DNA of 64,000 nt, from contig NZ_PDWQ01000001.1 of the NCBI RefSeq assembly GCF_010211745.1, positions 496,001 through 560,000 on the forward strand, read 5' to 3'. Positions 20,744-28,842 of this stretch are shown piece after piece. The DNA comes from Pseudoxanthomonas kalamensis DSM 18571 (GTDB lineage: Bacteria > Pseudomonadota > Gammaproteobacteria > Xanthomonadales > Xanthomonadaceae). Numbering within the stretch: position 1 is the stretch's first letter; every line of letters starts with the position of its first letter. Below the pieces are notes generated by a model, which searched no databases, was not told the DNA's origin, and saw only the letters and a list, made by a program, of their open reading frames with translations. Position numbers and translations under genes: made by a program.

Positions 20744-21790
20744 TCAGAACGCGTGGTCGAAGCCGACTTCGCCCTGCACGCCGACCTGATAGGCCGAGAC
20801 TCGGCGTTCGAAGAAGTTGGTCAGTTCCTGCACGTCCTGCAGCTCCATGAACGGCAGCGGGTTGCGGACGTGGTACTGCTTGTCCATGCCTAGCCGCGCG
20901 AAGTGGTTGTCGGCGCAGTGCTGCAGGTACTGGCGCATGTCGCGGGTGGAAATCCCGGCCACGCCGCCGGACAGCACGTCCTCGGCAAACTGCACCTCGC
21001 ACTCGATCGCCTCGGCCAGCATGTCGCGGACCTGCTGCTGCATGGCGTCGTCGAACAGGTCCGGTTCCTCTTCGCGCACCACCCGCACCGATTCGAAAGC
21101 GAAATCCATGTGGCAGCTTTCGTCGCGGAATACCCAGTTGGTGCCGCTGGCCAGCCCCGGCAACAGGCCGCGCGAACGGAAATAGAATACGTAGGCGAAG
21201 GCGGCGAAGAAGAACAGGCCCTCGATGCAGGCGGCGAAGCAGATCTGATTGAGCAGGAACTGCCGGCGCTGTTCGCGGGTCTCGATGCGCTTCAGGTCCT
21301 GGATGCTGTCGATCCACTTGAAGCAGAAATCGGCCTTCTGCTTGATCGACGGAATGTTCTCCACCGCGGCGAAGGCCTTGAAACGCTCGCCAGGGTCCGG
21401 CAGGTAGTTGTCGAGCAGGGTCAGGTAGAACTGCACGTGCAGCGCCTCCTCGTACAGCTGCCGCGACAGGTACATGCGCGCTTCGGGCGCGTTGAGGTGC
21501 TGGTACAGGTTCAGCACCAGGTTGTTGGAGACGATCGAATCACCGGTGGCGAAGAACGCGACCAGTCGGTGGATCAGGTGGCGGTCGGCCGCAGTCATCT
21601 TGTCGTGCAGATCGGTGATGTCGATCTGGAAATTGATCTCGTCGACGGTCCAGGTGTTGCGGATGCCGTTGCGGTACATCTCGTAGAACTGCGGATAGCG
21701 CATCGGGCGCAGGGTCAGTTCGAAGCCGGGATCGAGCAGGCGAGGAGTGAGTGGAGAGGAGTGAGGGGTGAGGGGGTCAATGGCTGACAT
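20744..21790 (-). CDS. nrdB: Class Ia ribonucleotide reductase, beta subunit NrdB
   Basis: Carries the dimetal centre and tyrosyl radical that drive NDP reduction with NrdA. The radical-site pattern E-x-x-H-x-x-x-Y is visible in EALHVQFY, and a second metal-ligand pair E-x-x-H in DESCHMDF. The chosen start at 21790 gives 348 aa. Residues 5-17 (DPLTPHSSPLTPR) are encoded by a CT-rich repeat that is the left inverted repeat of an inserted element, so the original start was probably altered by that insertion. Unlike the usual nrdAB, the gene lies 466 bp after nrdA, with an opposing four-helix-bundle gene in between. Confidence 0.95.
   Translation of the reverse strand: MSAIDPLTPHSSPLTPRLLDPGFELTLRPMRYPQFYEMYRNGIRNTWTVDEINFQIDITDLHDKMTAADRHLIHRLVAFFATGDSIVSNNLVLNLYQHLNAPEARMYLSRQLYEEALHVQFYLTLLDNYLPDPGERFKAFAAVENIPSIKQKADFCFKWIDSIQDLKRIETREQRRQFLLNQICFAACIEGLFFFAAFAYVFYFRSRGLLPGLASGTNWVFRDESCHMDFAFESVRVVREEEPDLFDDAMQQQVRDMLAEAIECEVQFAEDVLSGGVAGISTRDMRQYLQHCADNHFARLGMDKQYHVRNPLPFMELQDVQELTNFFERRVSAYQVGVQGEVGFDHAF
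21741..21775 (-). repeat. Left inverted repeat of the IVP-type element (inside nrdB 5' end)
   Basis: About 34 bp matching, in inverted orientation, the repeat at 22219-22258 at roughly 28 of 34 positions, including an exact GGAGAGGAGTGAG core. It is built of short GTGAG units and is translated as part of the NrdB N-terminus. Confidence 0.75.
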
Positions 21791-21857
21791 GGAAATGGGA
21801 TTCCTCTGATGGTGCGAATGGCGACATTTGGCCACGATGGACAGCGGAGGGTGCGCG

Positions 21858-22211
21858 ATGCATTACATGGAAACGAAGTTGTGGAACAAGGCGATGGAAC
21901 TGGCGGAGCTCGCGTGCAAGAGCGCGACCGGCTTGCCGAGCGAAGAGAAGTACGGGATTCGCCTGCAGATCACACGCCCCGCCGTTTCCGTCGCCAGCAA
22001 CATCGCGGAAGGCTGGACGCGTGAATCGAAGAACGAGCGAAGGCAGTTCCTGGCGGTTGCGCATGGGTCCCTGTCGGAGCTCCACACGCAACTGCTGCTT
22101 TGCGGGCGTCTGGATTGGTTGCCCTCCGGGTCGCTGGCGAGGCAGATGGGATTGATCGACGAACTGAGCAGAATGCTGACCACGCTGTGCCGACGATCCC
22201 GTCCCACCTGA
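21858..22211 (+). CDS. Four-helix-bundle protein (23S rRNA intervening-sequence protein family)
   Basis: A 117-residue protein of the PF05635/TIGR02436 family. The N-terminus MHYMETKLWNKAMELAELAC and the central TRPAVSVASNIAEGW block are the family hallmarks, followed by ESKNERRQFLAVAHGSLSEL. Relatives are encoded in 23S rRNA intervening sequences, as solitary genes, and as Avd proteins of diversity-generating retroelements, where they bind nucleic acid. The ATG at 21858 follows GGAGG. The gene runs opposite to the nrdA-nrdB operon that contains it. Function of solitary members is unknown. Confidence 0.88.
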   Translation: MHYMETKLWNKAMELAELACKSATGLPSEEKYGIRLQITRPAVSVASNIAEGWTRESKNERRQFLAVAHGSLSELHTQLLLCGRLDWLPSGSLARQMGLIDELSRMLTTLCRRSRPT

Positions 22212-22218
22212 GCCGGCC

Positions 22219-22258
22219 TTCCACTCACTTCTCACTCCTCTCCGCTCACTTCTGCCTC
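22219..22258 (+). repeat. Right inverted repeat of the IVP-type element
   Basis: A C/T-rich repeat of CACTC and CTCAC units. Its reverse complement aligns with 21741-21775 over about 34 bp. It abuts the nrdA stop codon, so the C-terminal CEACQ of NrdA is intact. Confidence 0.75.
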
Positions 22259-24644
22259 ACTGGCAGGCCTCGCAGGCTTCCGGGTTTTCCAGCGAGCAGG
22301 CCACGGCCTGGGCCGGGGTGTAGGCGCTGACGGTGGTCTTGGCGATCTTCGTCGCCGGGCGCGAGCGCAGGTAGTAGGTGGTCTTGATGCCCTGCTTCCA
22401 CGCGTACATGTACATCGACGACATCGCGCCGATGTTGGGGCTTTCCATGAACAGGTTCAGCGAGGCCGACTGGTCGATGAAGGCGCCGCGGTCGGCGGCC
22501 ATGTCGATCAGGCTGCGCATCGGCAGCTCCCACGCCGTGCGGTAGACCTGTCGCAGCGGTTCCGGGATTCGCGCGATGGCCTGCACCGAGCCGTCGGCCA
22601 GCTTGATCTCGTCGCGCATCTCCGGCGTCCACAACCCCAGCTGTTTCAGCTCGCGGACCAGGTGGCGGTTGACCTGCAGGAAGTCGCCCGACAGGGTTTC
22701 GCGCTTGAACAGGTTGGAGACCTGCGGCTCGACGCATTCGTAGCAGCCGCAGATCGAGGCGATGGTCGCGGTTGGCGCGATCGCCACCAGCAGCGAGTTT
22801 CGCAGGCCGTGTTCGCGGATGCGTTCGCGCAGCGTGTCCCAGCGGTCGGCGTGCTCCGGCGCGATGTCCCAGGCGTCGAACTGAAGCTCGCCGGTGGCAG
22901 CGCGGGTGTCGTCGAACGACGGATGCCGGCCCTGCTCCTGCGCCAGTTCGCACGAGGTTTCCAGCGCGTGGTAGTAGATGGTTTCAGCGATTCGCCGCGA
23001 TAGCGCGCGGGCCGGTTCGCTGTCGAACGGCAGCCGCAGTCGGAAGAACACGTCCTGCAGGCCCATGCAGCCCAGCCCGACCGGGCGCCAGCGCAGGTTG
23101 CCGCGGCGCGCGCTTTCGAGCGGGTAGAAATTGAGGTCGATCACCCGGTCCAGCTGGCGCACGGCCAGGCGCACGGTTTCGGCCAGCTTGTCGAAATCGA
23201 ATTCGTTGTGCTCGTCCAGGTGATGGCCCAGGTTGATCGAGCCGAGGTTGCACACCGCAGTCTCCTCGGCGCTGGTGACTTCCAGGATTTCGGTGCACAG
23301 GTTGGACAGGTGGATGACGTTGCCGGCCTTGGCGGTCTGGTTGCTGGCGCGGTTGCACTTGTCCTTGAAGGTCATCCAGCCGTTGCCGGTTTCGGCCAGC
23401 GTGCGCATCATCCGCGCGTACAGCTTGCGTGCCGGCAACTGCCGCACCGCCTTGCCCTGCGCTTCGGCCTGCTCGTAGGCGCGCTCGAAGGCCTCGCCAT
23501 GCAGGTCGGTGAATTCCGGCACGGCATGCGGATCGAACAGCGACCACGGCTGGTCGGCTTCGACCCGGCGCATGAACAGGTCCGGCACCCAGTTGGCGAG
23601 GTTCAGGTTGTGCGTGCGCCGGGCGTCGTCGCCGGTGTTGTCGCGCAGTTCGAGGAAGTCCTCGATGTCGGCGTGCCAGGTTTCCAGATAGACGCAGGCC
23701 GCGCCCTTGCGCTTGCCGCCCTGGTTGACCGCCGCGACCGAGGAGTCCAGCGTCTTCAGCCACGGCACGATGCCGTTGCTGTGGCCGTTGGTGGAACGGA
23801 TCAGCGAGCCGCGCGAACGCACGCGGCTGTACGACACGCCGATGCCGCCGCTGAACTTGCTGAGCTGGGCGATATCGCCGTAACGGCGGTAAATCGATTC
23901 CAGCGTGTCCTGCGGCGAATCCAGCAGGAAACAGCTGGACAGCTGTTCGTGGGTGGTGCCGGCATTGAACAGGGTCGGCGAGGACGGCATGTAGTCCAGG
24001 CGGCCCATGCGCTGGTACAGCGCCAGGGCCTCGGGCACGTCGGTGCTCAGCGCGCAGGCGATGCGCAGGAAGAACTGCTGCGGGGTCTCGATCACCGTGC
24101 GCGCGTGCGGATGGCGCAGCAGGTAGCGGTCGTACAGCGTGCGCAGGCCGAAGTAGTCGAAGTTCAGGTCCAGCGCCGGGTCCAGCGCGTCGTTGAGCTT
24201 GCGCGCATTGGCCTGCACGAAGCCGAGCAGGCGATCGTTGATCAGGCCGAGTTCGTGCCCGCGCAAGATCGACTGCGAAAAGGCGTGGATTTCCTGGCCG
24301 GCCACTTCCTTGGCGATGTAGCCGGCCAGCAGGCGCGCGGCCAGGCGGCTGTATTCGGGTTCCTCGGCGGTCAGCAGGGCGGCGGTGCGGATCGACAGCT
24401 CGTCCAGCTCGCGGGTGCTGGCGCCGTCGTAGAGGCCGGAGATGGTGCGGGTGGCCACCCGCATCGGATCGATCGCGTGCAGGCCCTCGCAGCAGCGCTG
24501 CACGGCGCGCACGATCTTGTTCAGATCGACCGCCTCTTGACCGCCATTGCGCTTGGTCACGCGCATCGCGGTTGCGGTGGGCGGCGGGGTCAGTTCGAAA
24601 TTGTGGCCGGCGGGTACGGACACGGCGGCTTCGGTCTGGGTCAT
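22257..24644 (-). CDS. nrdA: Class Ia ribonucleotide reductase, alpha subunit NrdA
   Basis: Catalytic subunit for aerobic NDP reduction, 795 aa. An N-terminal ATP-cone (about residues 31-120, beginning MRVTKRNGGQEAVDL) predicts dATP feedback control. The barrel has SSPTLFNAG, NLCTEI with the catalytic Cys and Glu, and the PTATIASICGC block. The C-terminal tail ends in CEACQ, the redox-shuttling cysteine pair. The ATG at 24644 follows GGAGG; a nearby ATG at 24656 overlaps that site. The 460-nt leader contains a cobalamin riboswitch, and the promoter overlaps two NrdR-like boxes. Confidence 0.96.
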   Translation of the reverse strand: MTQTEAAVSVPAGHNFELTPPPTATAMRVTKRNGGQEAVDLNKIVRAVQRCCEGLHAIDPMRVATRTISGLYDGASTRELDELSIRTAALLTAEEPEYSRLAARLLAGYIAKEVAGQEIHAFSQSILRGHELGLINDRLLGFVQANARKLNDALDPALDLNFDYFGLRTLYDRYLLRHPHARTVIETPQQFFLRIACALSTDVPEALALYQRMGRLDYMPSSPTLFNAGTTHEQLSSCFLLDSPQDTLESIYRRYGDIAQLSKFSGGIGVSYSRVRSRGSLIRSTNGHSNGIVPWLKTLDSSVAAVNQGGKRKGAACVYLETWHADIEDFLELRDNTGDDARRTHNLNLANWVPDLFMRRVEADQPWSLFDPHAVPEFTDLHGEAFERAYEQAEAQGKAVRQLPARKLYARMMRTLAETGNGWMTFKDKCNRASNQTAKAGNVIHLSNLCTEILEVTSAEETAVCNLGSINLGHHLDEHNEFDFDKLAETVRLAVRQLDRVIDLNFYPLESARRGNLRWRPVGLGCMGLQDVFFRLRLPFDSEPARALSRRIAETIYYHALETSCELAQEQGRHPSFDDTRAATGELQFDAWDIAPEHADRWDTLRERIREHGLRNSLLVAIAPTATIASICGCYECVEPQVSNLFKRETLSGDFLQVNRHLVRELKQLGLWTPEMRDEIKLADGSVQAIARIPEPLRQVYRTAWELPMRSLIDMAADRGAFIDQSASLNLFMESPNIGAMSSMYMYAWKQGIKTTYYLRSRPATKIAKTTVSAYTPAQAVACSLENPEACEACQ

Positions 24645-24839
24645 CGGTTCCTCCATGCGGGACGCACGGCGCAACCTGTCCCTCGCAGGTGGCGGTGGCG
24701 CGTATCGCAAGGTGGAACAGCGGCGTCGCAGCAGGCGAGATGGCGGGTCGTCACCGTCGCCCGGGCCGGAGACCGGCCCAGCGTCGCCAGCCATCTCCCC
24801 CCGGAGATTCCGCAGCCGGCACCGCGCGGCGTGCATGCG

Positions 24840-25105
24840 CGCGGCTGTCGGCAGGTCTTCGGGCTTGTGGACGGGGCGGGAAACCAGCGGAGATCGACGG
24901 GAAACGAGTAAGGACAGGGCGGTCGCCGCTTTCCACTCGTTCCTCGTTTCTCCGGACTCGTTCCTCGCTTTTCCTGGCCCGTCGCTTCCCGGGGCCTTTG
25001 CCCCAGTGCCAATGACGGGTTCGTTTCCACTTACCGCTGCGGGGCAGCGCCGGATTCGCACCGGCTTCCCTTTTCATCCACAGGCTTGCGACCTGCGGAA
25101 CCGAC
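24840..25105 (-). promoter_or_regulatory. Cobalamin (B12) riboswitch in the nrdA leader
   Basis: Read on the minus strand, the RNA has the core GGGAAGCCGGTGCGAATCC, then CTGCCCCGCAGCGGTAA, then GGCACTGGGGC and GCCCCGGGAAG. It closes with CCCGAAGACCTGCC at 24851-24866. The 5' GCAGGTC (25091-25097) pairs with GACCTGC near 24851-24857. Such switches before nrdAB repress the B12-independent enzyme when B12 is plentiful and a B12-dependent class II enzyme can take over. The region between GGGAAG and the closing box is expanded by a C/T-rich repeat (24895-24980). Confidence 0.92.
24895..24980 (-). repeat. CT-rich repeat inserted in the peripheral arm of the riboswitch
   Basis: On the plus strand ACTCGTTCCTCG occurs twice exactly (24935-24946 and 24956-24967). 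GAAACGAG (24901-24908) pairs with CTCGTTTC (24943-24950) to give a hairpin arm. The beginning TTCCACTC and the 5-6-nt periodicity resemble the inverted repeats around the IVP-family gene 2.7 kb away. Confidence 0.6.
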
Positions 25106-25107
25106 TA

Positions 25108-25155
25108 GCACAACATAGTGGGGTGTCACTGAACCGTCAATACCAAATGTGGTGT
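25108..25155 (-). promoter_or_regulatory. nrdA promoter with two NrdR-like boxes
   Basis: TTGACG (25140-25135) and TATGTT (25117-25112) are separated by 17 nt, placing the transcription start near 25105 at the 5' end of the riboswitch. CCCCACTATGTTGTGC (25123-25108) overlaps the -10 and ACACCACATTTGGTAT (25155-25140) lies upstream of and partly over the -35. Both resemble the NrdR box acaCwAtATaTwGtgt, the first better than the second, and their starts are 32 bp apart, the three-turn spacing typical of NrdR-controlled promoters. Confidence 0.65.
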
Positions 25156-25281
25156 GAAGCGGGGCGCGCGAGTGAAGCTATACCTGCGCTGTCAGGGCTC
25201 AGGGGCCGCGCCCGGACGTGGTGGGGGCGAAAGCCAAGCGGCGCGGCAAAGCCAGGGCCGGGATGACGGCATGAAAGAAAA

Positions 25282-25319
25282 CGAGAATCATTCACAAATA
25301 CTGAAATAACAATTATCAT
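25282..25319 (+). promoter_or_regulatory. Siderophore receptor promoter with two Fur boxes
   Basis: TTCACA (25291-25296) and TATCAT (25314-25319) are 17 nt apart. Fur-like 7-1-7 sequences CGAGAATCATTCACA (25282-25296) and AAATAACAATTATCA (25304-25318) each match the consensus tgATAATnATTATCA at about 11 of 14 positions and cover the -35 and -10. Iron-bound Fur would block transcription. Confidence 0.75.
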
Positions 25320-25403
25320 CCCCGAATTGACATCCCACAGGGACATGCCTCGAGCCTTCGCCAGAGGTCGTTTTTCTTCCTCTTGCAGACAGAAGGCTCC
25401 AGC

Positions 25404-27707
25404 ATGCAGATCGACACTCTTCCCTCGGCCGCGCCCGTGGTTTTCCGCCAGCCTCGGCCGCTGGCCCGGGCCGTGTTTCTGGCCCTGATTGCCGGCGCCG
25501 CGCCGGTGGTGGCCCAGCAATCGCCAAGCGGAGACGAGGCGACCGAACTGGATGCCGTCCACGTCACCGCCGAACAGATCGCCAGGCAGGCGCTGGGCAC
25601 GTCGGTCATTACCGCCGAGGACATCGCCAAGCGCCCGCCGGCCAATGACCTGTCCGAGATCCTGCGGACCATGCCCGGGGTCAACCTGACCGGCAACAGC
25701 GCTTCCGGCCAGTACGGCAACAACCGCCAGATCGACCTGCGCGGCATGGGTCCGGAGAACACCTTGATCCTGGTCGACGGCAAGGCGGTCGGCTCGCGCA
25801 ACTCGATTCGCATGGGTCGCAGCGGCGAGCGCAACACCCGCGGCGACACCAACTGGGTGCCGGCCGAGATGGTCGAGCGTATCGAGGTGCTGCGCGGTCC
25901 GGCGGCGGCGCGCTACGGCTCCGGCGCGTCTGGCGGCGTGGTCAACATCATCACCAAGAAACCGACCGGCGATTTGTCCGGTTCGCTGACGCTGTACGGC
26001 CTGCAACCGATGCACGGCGAGGAAGGCGACAGCCAGCGCGCCGGCGTGCAACTCAGCGGGCCGCTGAGCGATCGCTTGTCGTTCCGGCTGTACGGCAACG
26101 TGAACGAAACCGATGCCGATTCGCTGGACCTGAACGCCGACTACGCCGCCGCCGAGGGCAACACCCCGCCAGCCGGTCGCGAAGGCGTCAAGAACAAGGA
26201 CCTGAGTGCGCTGCTGCGCTGGGACGTCAACGACACCCAGGTGATCGAGTTCGAGGCCGCTACCAGCCGCCAAGGCAACATCTATGCCGGCGACCGCGCC
26301 GTCAGCAGTGCCGGCAGCGACCTGCTGAGCGGCCTGGCCAACGCTGGCACCGAAACCAACCGCATGTACCGCAACAGCGGCTCGGTCACTCACCGTGGCA
26401 GCTGGGGCGGCAACTCCTCGCGCCTGACCCTGGCTTATGAGGCGACCAACAACAAGCGCCTCAACGAAGGCCTGGCCGGCGGCAGCGAAGGCAGCATCAA
26501 CACCGAAACCGGCTGGAGCACCAGCCGTCTGCGCAACACGTCGCTGGATGGCGAACTGAACGTCCCGACCGTTCTCGGCGGCCACGACAACATCTGGACC
26601 TTCGGGTTCGAGTACACCGACAACCGCCTGGAAGACCCGTTCTCGGTCTCTCAGGGCAATACCGGTGGCGGCGGCGTGTCCGGCGTGGATCCGGATCGCG
26701 GCGGCGGCAAGGCCGACGCGCAGACCGCGGCGGCATTCGTCGAGGACAACATCTACATCGGCGAACGCTGGATCGTCACCCCGGGCGTTCGTTTCGACCA
26801 CCACAGCCAGTTCGGCAACAACGTCAGTCCCAGCCTCAACGCGCAATACCGCATCAACGACGCATGGGTGGTGAAGGGCGGCGTGGCGCGCGCGTTCAAG
26901 GCGCCGAACCTGTACCAGTCCAACCCGAACTACCTGTACTACACGAGGGGCAACGGTTGCCCGAACAATTATCCAAGCAGCGGTGGCGGCTGCTACGTGC
27001 AAGGCAATCCCGATCTCGACGCCGAAACCAGCCTGAACAAGGAAATCGGCATCGAATGGGCGCCGGACAGCGGCTATCACGCCTCGCTGACCTATTTCCA
27101 CAACGACTACAAGGACAAGATCGCCACCGGTTTCATTCCGGTCGGGCAGGTATCGGCCGCCAACGGCTGGGTGTTCCGCTGGGAGAACATGCCCGAGGCG
27201 CTGGTGCAGGGCCTGGAGGGCAACCTCGACATTCCGCTGCTGGGTGATCGCGGCAGCGTGCTGAAGTGGAACACCAACCTGACCTGGATGATCGACAACA
27301 AGAACAAGGAAACCGACCAGCCGCTGTCGATCATTCCCGAATACACGGTCAACACCTCGCTGGACTGGCAGGCGACCGAGAACCTGTCGCTGTTGTTGAC
27401 GGGCACCTTCTACGGCGAACAGGAGCCGGCCACCGCCAACATGAACAACGACCCGGTCTGCGACGGAAGCGGGAGCCTGAATTCGTCATCGTGCGAGGGC
27501 AATCCAGTGTTGAACAAGCGCGGGGCCTACAATCTATGGAGCTTTAGCGGACGCTACCGCATCACCGAGAAGATCAGCATCGGTGCTGGCATCAACAATC
27601 TGTTCGACAAGCGCCTGTTCCGCGAAGCCAACAGCAACGGCGCCGGCGCGGCCACGTACAACGAACCCGGCCGTGCCTATCATGTGTCGATGAACATCGG
27701 GTTCTAA
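25404..27707 (+). CDS. TonB-dependent catecholate siderophore receptor (FepA/PirA/BfeA family)
   Basis: Outer-membrane receptor, 767 aa, importing ferric enterobactin-like siderophores with TonB energy. After a signal peptide and a TonB-box region (LDAVHVTAEQ) comes the plug with ADDLSEIL-type motif (NDLSEILRTMPGVNLTGNS), the FepA-like block NRQIDLRGMGPENTLILVDG and RGPAAARYGSGASGGVVNII. The barrel ends with INNLFDKRLFRE and a C-terminal Phe (HVSMNIGF). The ATG at 25404 is preferred over a TTG at 25383. Fur boxes cover its promoter, and an esterase of the trilactone-hydrolysing type follows on the same strand. Confidence 0.93.
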   Translation: MQIDTLPSAAPVVFRQPRPLARAVFLALIAGAAPVVAQQSPSGDEATELDAVHVTAEQIARQALGTSVITAEDIAKRPPANDLSEILRTMPGVNLTGNSASGQYGNNRQIDLRGMGPENTLILVDGKAVGSRNSIRMGRSGERNTRGDTNWVPAEMVERIEVLRGPAAARYGSGASGGVVNIITKKPTGDLSGSLTLYGLQPMHGEEGDSQRAGVQLSGPLSDRLSFRLYGNVNETDADSLDLNADYAAAEGNTPPAGREGVKNKDLSALLRWDVNDTQVIEFEAATSRQGNIYAGDRAVSSAGSDLLSGLANAGTETNRMYRNSGSVTHRGSWGGNSSRLTLAYEATNNKRLNEGLAGGSEGSINTETGWSTSRLRNTSLDGELNVPTVLGGHDNIWTFGFEYTDNRLEDPFSVSQGNTGGGGVSGVDPDRGGGKADAQTAAAFVEDNIYIGERWIVTPGVRFDHHSQFGNNVSPSLNAQYRINDAWVVKGGVARAFKAPNLYQSNPNYLYYTRGNGCPNNYPSSGGGCYVQGNPDLDAETSLNKEIGIEWAPDSGYHASLTYFHNDYKDKIATGFIPVGQVSAANGWVFRWENMPEALVQGLEGNLDIPLLGDRGSVLKWNTNLTWMIDNKNKETDQPLSIIPEYTVNTSLDWQATENLSLLLTGTFYGEQEPATANMNNDPVCDGSGSLNSSSCEGNPVLNKRGAYNLWSFSGRYRITEKISIGAGINNLFDKRLFREANSNGAGAATYNEPGRAYHVSMNIGF

Positions 27708-27912
27708 GGCGGAAGCGTGGCCTGTCATGCGGGAATTGTCCGTCATCAAGCCGGGCGACATTCTGGATTGGCGGCGGGCTGCGCTTCGATACCCGCATCA
27801 GTCTGGTCGCCGCATGCATTGCCGGGATTGACCCTGCTTGCCGAGGCCGGCACCGCAGTGGCGGCGAAGTTGATCTGGTCCGGTCCGTCCACCATTCTCC
27901 GGGAACATCTTC

Positions 27913-28842
27913 ATGAAGCGCGTCGCCGCATTGATCTGGTTGTTGTTCGCGGTCATGCCGGCATGGGCCCAACCCGATCTGTCGCGCCGGATCGGCATCA
28001 CGGTGGCCGATACCGGCGTGCCGGGTTACCGCTTCGAGGCGTTCCACCTGGGTTCGGCCGATGGCCAGCGTCACTACCGCGTACGCGTGGCGGTGCCGCT
28101 GGCCGAGGTGCCTGCCGAAGGCTTTCCGGCGGCGTTCCTGCTCGACGGCAACGCCGCGTTGATGGACGTGGACGCCGGATTGCTTGGCGAATTGGCCAAG
28201 GCGCCGCGACCGCCGCTGCTCGTTTTCATCGGTTACGACAATGACCTGCGCATCGACGCCACCGCACGTGCCTACGACTACACCCCGCGCCGCCCGGGTG
28301 GCGACCCGGCGCAGCAGGACGCCGTGGGCGCGAGGCGCAATGGCGGCGCCGAGGCTTTTCTCGACCTGATCCTCGACAGTATCGTGCCGAAGGTCGAAGC
28401 GATGGCGAAGGTCGATCCTGCCCGACGGGCGTTGTGGGGACACTCGTATGGCGGCGTATTCGTGTTGCACGCGCTGTTCACACGGCCGCAGGCTTTCCGC
28501 ATCTATGCGGCGATCGATCCGTCGCTATGGTGGGGCGAGGGCTATTTGCTGGAAGAGGAAAAGCACGCGCAGCCTGGGGATGCTGCACCGGTATTGCGGC
28601 TGATGACGGGCGACGGCGGAAGGTCTGGCGGAACACCGCCCTCCGGCCGCGACCCGCGTGCAGTCGAAGCCATGCGTCGGGCCCGCGCGTCGGTGCCAGC
28701 CGATGCCGCCCTGCAGATGGCTGACCGCCTGCGTCGATCTGGGATGCAGGTCGAATACCGCAGCCTGCCCGGCCTGTCGCATGGGCAGACCCTGGGCGCA
28801 TCGTTGCCGTTGTTGTTGCACGAACTGGCCGGATCGCCCTAG
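27913..28842 (+). CDS. Periplasmic alpha/beta hydrolase, IroE/Fes-like siderophore esterase
   Basis: A 309-residue esterase-D-type hydrolase with a cleavable signal peptide (VAALIWLLFAVMPAWAQ). The nucleophile lies in WGHSYGGVF and the catalytic His probably in PGLSHGQTL. IroE-type enzymes linearise trilactone siderophores such as enterobactin in the periplasm. The position 205 bp after a FepA-like receptor supports that role. The exact substrate is inferred. Its stop codon shares the tetranucleotide CTAG with the stop of the opposing desaturase gene. Confidence 0.85.
   Translation: MKRVAALIWLLFAVMPAWAQPDLSRRIGITVADTGVPGYRFEAFHLGSADGQRHYRVRVAVPLAEVPAEGFPAAFLLDGNAALMDVDAGLLGELAKAPRPPLLVFIGYDNDLRIDATARAYDYTPRRPGGDPAQQDAVGARRNGGAEAFLDLILDSIVPKVEAMAKVDPARRALWGHSYGGVFVLHALFTRPQAFRIYAAIDPSLWWGEGYLLEEEKHAQPGDAAPVLRLMTGDGGRSGGTPPSGRDPRAVEAMRRARASVPADAALQMADRLRRSGMQVEYRSLPGLSHGQTLGASLPLLLHELAGSP

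Larger units (their letters stand above)
21741..22258. mobile_element. Candidate small element: four-helix-bundle gene flanked by ~34-bp inverted repeats
   Basis: About 518 bp separates nrdA from nrdB and consists of a plus-strand IVP-family gene bounded by imperfect inverted repeats. The right repeat begins at the nrdA stop codon and the left one lies inside the nrdB reading frame. GCAGGC occurs at both outer sides (21736-21741 and 22263-22268) and could be a short target duplication, but this may be chance. No transposase is present, so movement would need a trans-acting enzyme or the IVP protein itself. The mobile interpretation is inferred. Confidence 0.5.

Noticed and set aside
25137-27101. 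654-residue minus-strand frame across the siderophore receptor
   Set aside because: Antisense shadow of a well-supported receptor gene, with the low-complexity composition typical of GC-rich shadows; it also crosses the Fur-box promoter and the nrdA promoter.
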